Below, piece after piece: positions 61,262 to 64,000 of a DNA stretch of 64,000 nucleotides; position 1 is the stretch's first letter, and the number at the start of each line of letters is the position of its first letter. Origin of the DNA: Dyadobacter sediminis (GTDB lineage Bacteria > Bacteroidota > Bacteroidia > Cytophagales > Spirosomataceae); the NCBI RefSeq assembly GCF_005860765.1, contig NZ_VCEI01000029.1, forward strand, positions 1 to 64,000. Direction: 5' to 3'. The notes below the pieces were generated by a model, which saw nothing but the letters and a program-made list of their open reading frames with translations, ran no database searches and was not told where the DNA came from. The position numbers and the translations under genes were made by a program.

Positions 61262-64000
61262 CTACCGCCAGCTGGCCACAATCCGGCTTCCGTCCTCACT
61301 TCCCGTAATGCTCAGATAGGTATTGATCTCCTGCTGCAGATCCTCTACATGGCTGATAATGCCGACAATCCGGTTTTCTTTCCGCAGCGATTTCAATGTT
61401 TCAAAAACAGTCTGCAGCGCATTTTTATCCAGCGAACCGAAACCTTCATCCAGAAAAAAGAAATTATGCCTCGACTCGTTGCGCACATGAATATGATCCG
61501 CAAGCGCAAGTGCGAGCGATAACGCAGCCTGAAATTTCTGACCGCCCGAAAGTGTCTTGAGCAAACGCATATGACCGCCGTTCAGCAGATCCCGAACCCA
61601 GAAGCTGTTTCCTTCTCCCAGTTCAAGATGCAGCTGCTGATGCGTCATCTGATGAAAACGACTATTGGCTGCCTGAATCAGGTTCTGAAGATAAATACTG
61701 GAAGCATAATCCACAAAACCGCTCGACCTGAAAAGCCGCGCAAGATCATCCAGATGTTCTTTTCGCAGCAGAAGACGGCTTTTTTCTTTTTCCAGCGTCA
61801 CTTTACGCGACAGATCCGCATCCATTTTACGGATCAGACCGTCAAGGCTGCCTTCTTCTTTCCTTTGATAATGCAGACTTTCTGCAAGCTGTTCTTTCGC
61901 ATAGGTGACGGCTTTATGCTTTTCTGCATCGTACAGCGAATCCTGATTTTCCGCCATCATATTCTGAAGATCTCTTCCCGTTGTTTCAAGCGAAAACTTG
62001 TAGTCCTGAATCACCTTTCTTTCGGTTTCCGTCTGAATGGCCTGCTGCAGAATTTCCCTTACCTTACCTTCCGACTCAAATACATGCAGTTTCAGTTCTC
62101 CATCAATGTGCTTCTGAATATCAGTTACTTTAAGCTCGTCCGTTTCCAATGCATTCTTTAGAGTCGTCTGGCTCCCGGACAGCATATTTTTCTCCTTTTC
62201 CAGCGTATCGACGTTCTTTTCGGCTTGTTCGTACAGATGGATGATTTCCTTGTAACCGGATTTCAAACCGGAAATCTTTTCAGAAATGGCCGATTTTTCC
62301 TGCCCTTCAAAATCAGCAGGATTTACTTTTTTAAGCTGGCTTGTTAATGTTGCAGCTGTATTGTCAAGTTTAAGGATTTCGTTACGCAGGTTTTGCAGCG
62401 GCTTTTCAATCTTTTCCTCTTTTTCAATCAACGCCGTTTCAAGCTGGGCTGACAAGCTTTTCAGTTCCGTTTCCGCTTCTCTGATCCTGCTCTGGTTTTT
62501 ACTTACTTTTTGAAAATAGTTCTGAAAACCATCGCGGTCATTTTTATCAAACCGGCTCCATGTAAATTCCTTGTCATGCAGTTCCATGCGGTTTTTGGCT
62601 TCCAGCCAGCGTTGCTTGATAGCCGCTTTCTGTTTTTCAAGATTTTCGATCTGGTTAAACATACGCTCAACCGGCGATTGTACGCGCTGCAGGGATTTCT
62701 CCTTTTCATTCCATGCTGCACTGCGTTTCTCAATGTCCTTTATTTCTTCCGAAAGGGAAAAATCAGCGTGCAGAACCGCGGGATGATGGCCGGAACCGCA
62801 AAGCGGACAAGGCTCGCCATCCGTCAGGCTGCCTGCAAACTGCTGCAAAGCCAGTTTGGTATTGGCCTGAAGCAACTGATCATGAAGTAATTTCTTTTTG
62901 TTTTCAATATCAGCAAGACATTCCTGCACTGCATTTTGAAACGACTCTATCGAAAAATCATTTAAACGATTCAGAGAAAAAGTCTGCGTAATTTCCTCTA
63001 ACTTAAGTTTCAGTTCTTCCTGCTGCGTACTGATTGCAGCCTGTAATCCTTCGGCTTCTTTCTTGATGGAAATCCGGTCTTCATTAAGTGTGTCCAGCTT
63101 GTCAAACCACGATTTTGCAAGGCTTATTTCCTGAATATCTGCATACTGGCTTTTACGCTGTTCGTTTTCTGCTTCCTTTTCCAGCTTTTGATTTCTGAGC
63201 AGATCAATGGCAATTTCCTTTTGTTTCAGCTGCTCTTCTCCTCTTGCAAGCGCACCTTTCTTTTTTTCTGCCGATAAAGTGTTTTCAAGAATCAGTATGA
63301 CCTTTTCCAGCTCCTCAGCCGTATCCAGCAATTCTTCTTTTTTCTCGTATTGCGGCTTTAATCTAAAAAGGACTTCATTTTCTTTTGCTGTAAGAACCGT
63401 CAGTTCAGAAATTCTTTGCTGATTTTTATCATACGTTTGCTGCGCTTTTGAAATGGCCGCGTTCAGGTTTGATTTCTGATCCAGAAACGATCTGAAATGC
63501 AGTGAGCAGATTTCAAAATCCCTCAGCATTTCCTCCCGCTGCTGCATGGCGGCACGTTTTGCTTCCAGCTGCGACAACTGGTTTTTTAACAACTGAATTT
63601 TCTCGCCTGCCAGTTTTTGCTTCTGAAGACTGCTTTCCAGCTCTGTTTGTACCAGAAGCAAATCTTCCAGTTCCCTGATTTTTAATCTTACCCCTTCCCT
63701 TTTCTCCTTTTCTGCATCTATCTTTTCCCGCGCTATTTCCTGCAAACCGAGCAACTGGCCTTCAAAATGAGACAAATTCATGTCATTTGCTTTGGAAAGC
63801 GACCCGACATTCCGGCTCAGGTCATACTTTTCCAGCTGGAAAAGCTCTTTCATCATCTTTGTGCGTTCGCTGTCTTTCAGCTCAATAAATTCCTGAAAAC
63901 GGCCTTGCGGAATGATGATCGTGCGCCGGAAATTGTCATAGCTCAGCCCGACGATGTTTTCCGTCGTTTCATTTTCGGAAAGCGGCAGCCAGCTTTCGTC
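61262..64000 (-). CDS. sbcC: SbcC/Rad50-type exonuclease subunit (5' part outside the window)
   Basis: The minus-strand frame is open to the right edge, giving 912 residues with no start, so the N-terminal Walker A lies outside. Visible parts are the start of the coiled coil after the ATPase segment TIIIPQGRFQEFIELKDSER, long heptad-rich helices, a CPLC zinc hook in GEPCPLCGSG, the signature TLSGGQKFQAALSLALALAD and Walker B FFFLDEGFGSLDKNAL. With SbcD it cuts DNA hairpins and protein-blocked ends. An internal ATG at 63856 is not the start. Confidence 0.93.
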   Translation of the reverse strand, partial: DESWLPLSENETTENIVGLSYDNFRRTIIIPQGRFQEFIELKDSERTKMMKELFQLEKYDLSRNVGSLSKANDMNLSHFEGQLLGLQEIAREKIDAEKEKREGVRLKIRELEDLLLVQTELESSLQKQKLAGEKIQLLKNQLSQLEAKRAAMQQREEMLRDFEICSLHFRSFLDQKSNLNAAISKAQQTYDKNQQRISELTVLTAKENEVLFRLKPQYEKKEELLDTAEELEKVILILENTLSAEKKKGALARGEEQLKQKEIAIDLLRNQKLEKEAENEQRKSQYADIQEISLAKSWFDKLDTLNEDRISIKKEAEGLQAAISTQQEELKLKLEEITQTFSLNRLNDFSIESFQNAVQECLADIENKKKLLHDQLLQANTKLALQQFAGSLTDGEPCPLCGSGHHPAVLHADFSLSEEIKDIEKRSAAWNEKEKSLQRVQSPVERMFNQIENLEKQKAAIKQRWLEAKNRMELHDKEFTWSRFDKNDRDGFQNYFQKVSKNQSRIREAETELKSLSAQLETALIEKEEKIEKPLQNLRNEILKLDNTAATLTSQLKKVNPADFEGQEKSAISEKISGLKSGYKEIIHLYEQAEKNVDTLEKEKNMLSGSQTTLKNALETDELKVTDIQKHIDGELKLHVFESEGKVREILQQAIQTETERKVIQDYKFSLETTGRDLQNMMAENQDSLYDAEKHKAVTYAKEQLAESLHYQRKEEGSLDGLIRKMDADLSRKVTLEKEKSRLLLRKEHLDDLARLFRSSGFVDYASSIYLQNLIQAANSRFHQMTHQQLHLELGEGNSFWVRDLLNGGHMRLLKTLSGGQKFQAALSLALALADHIHVRNESRHNFFFLDEGFGSLDKNALQTVFETLKSLRKENRIVGIISHVEDLQQEINTYLSITGSEDGSRIVASWR

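Overview
The window looks like a chromosomal segment of a Bacteroidota bacterium, most likely order Cytophagales (Dyadobacter/Spirosomaceae-like). The 16S rRNA 5' end is of Bacteroidota type. Several promoters match the Bacteroidota consensus (TTG, about 20 bases, TAnnTTTG). Protein families typical of the phylum recur: DUF4136 lipoprotein, YpdA, a Tgt without zinc cysteines, OmpA with a calcium-loop linker, and MbnP/MbnH. I see no insertion sequence, prophage, integrase or CRISPR array. Genus assignment is inference only.

Layout. 1-0.9 kb: 5' end of a 16S rRNA gene leaving the window to the left, with its leader and promoter, then a decayed gene. 0.9-5.4 kb: exported sialidase, a short-chain dehydrogenase and FAD oxidoreductase pair, a decayed region and tRNA-Asn. 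5.4-8.7 kb: a leftward GT2-rsmG-small protein operon divergent from tgt. 9-10.4 kb: an abundant-type OmpA porin. 10.5-20.7 kb: a surface polysaccharide locus (glf, Wzc-like kinase, neuB-neuC-neuA for a CMP-nonulosonic acid, two glycosyltransferases flanking a Wzy-like polymerase), mostly with overlapping genes. 21-34 kb: TerC, dnaG, DUF4136 lipoprotein, YtxH protein, Ycf48-like protein, YpdA, pabB-pabC, priA, pyk and a Gfo/Idh/MocA oxidoreductase. 34.2-35.5 kb: leftward exbB-exbD.

35.8-39.3 kb: a four-gene set that I read as a copper-handling system: a Cys-containing membrane-anchored protein, an MbnP-like lipoprotein, an MbnH/diheme peroxidase-like lipoprotein, and an exported beta-barrel with a CxxCxC N-terminus. 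39.3-48.8 kb: ffh, a solitary nuoN, TraB/GumN and M28 peptidase, and typA. 49-54.5 kb: a polytopic membrane protein, glutamate dehydrogenase, an orphan PhoR-like kinase, a Dabb protein, a 20-bp palindrome carrying DnaA boxes, and a Tyr/Arg/Pro-rich lipoprotein. 54.9-64 kb: an overlooked 55-codon ORF, a sugar aminotransferase, an SDR, a KefF/KefC-like pair, a sodium:solute symporter, and most of sbcC running off the right end.

The strongest candidates for new biology are the MbnP/MbnH-centred operon, the divergent NeuB/NeuC/NeuA set, and the DnaA-box palindrome.
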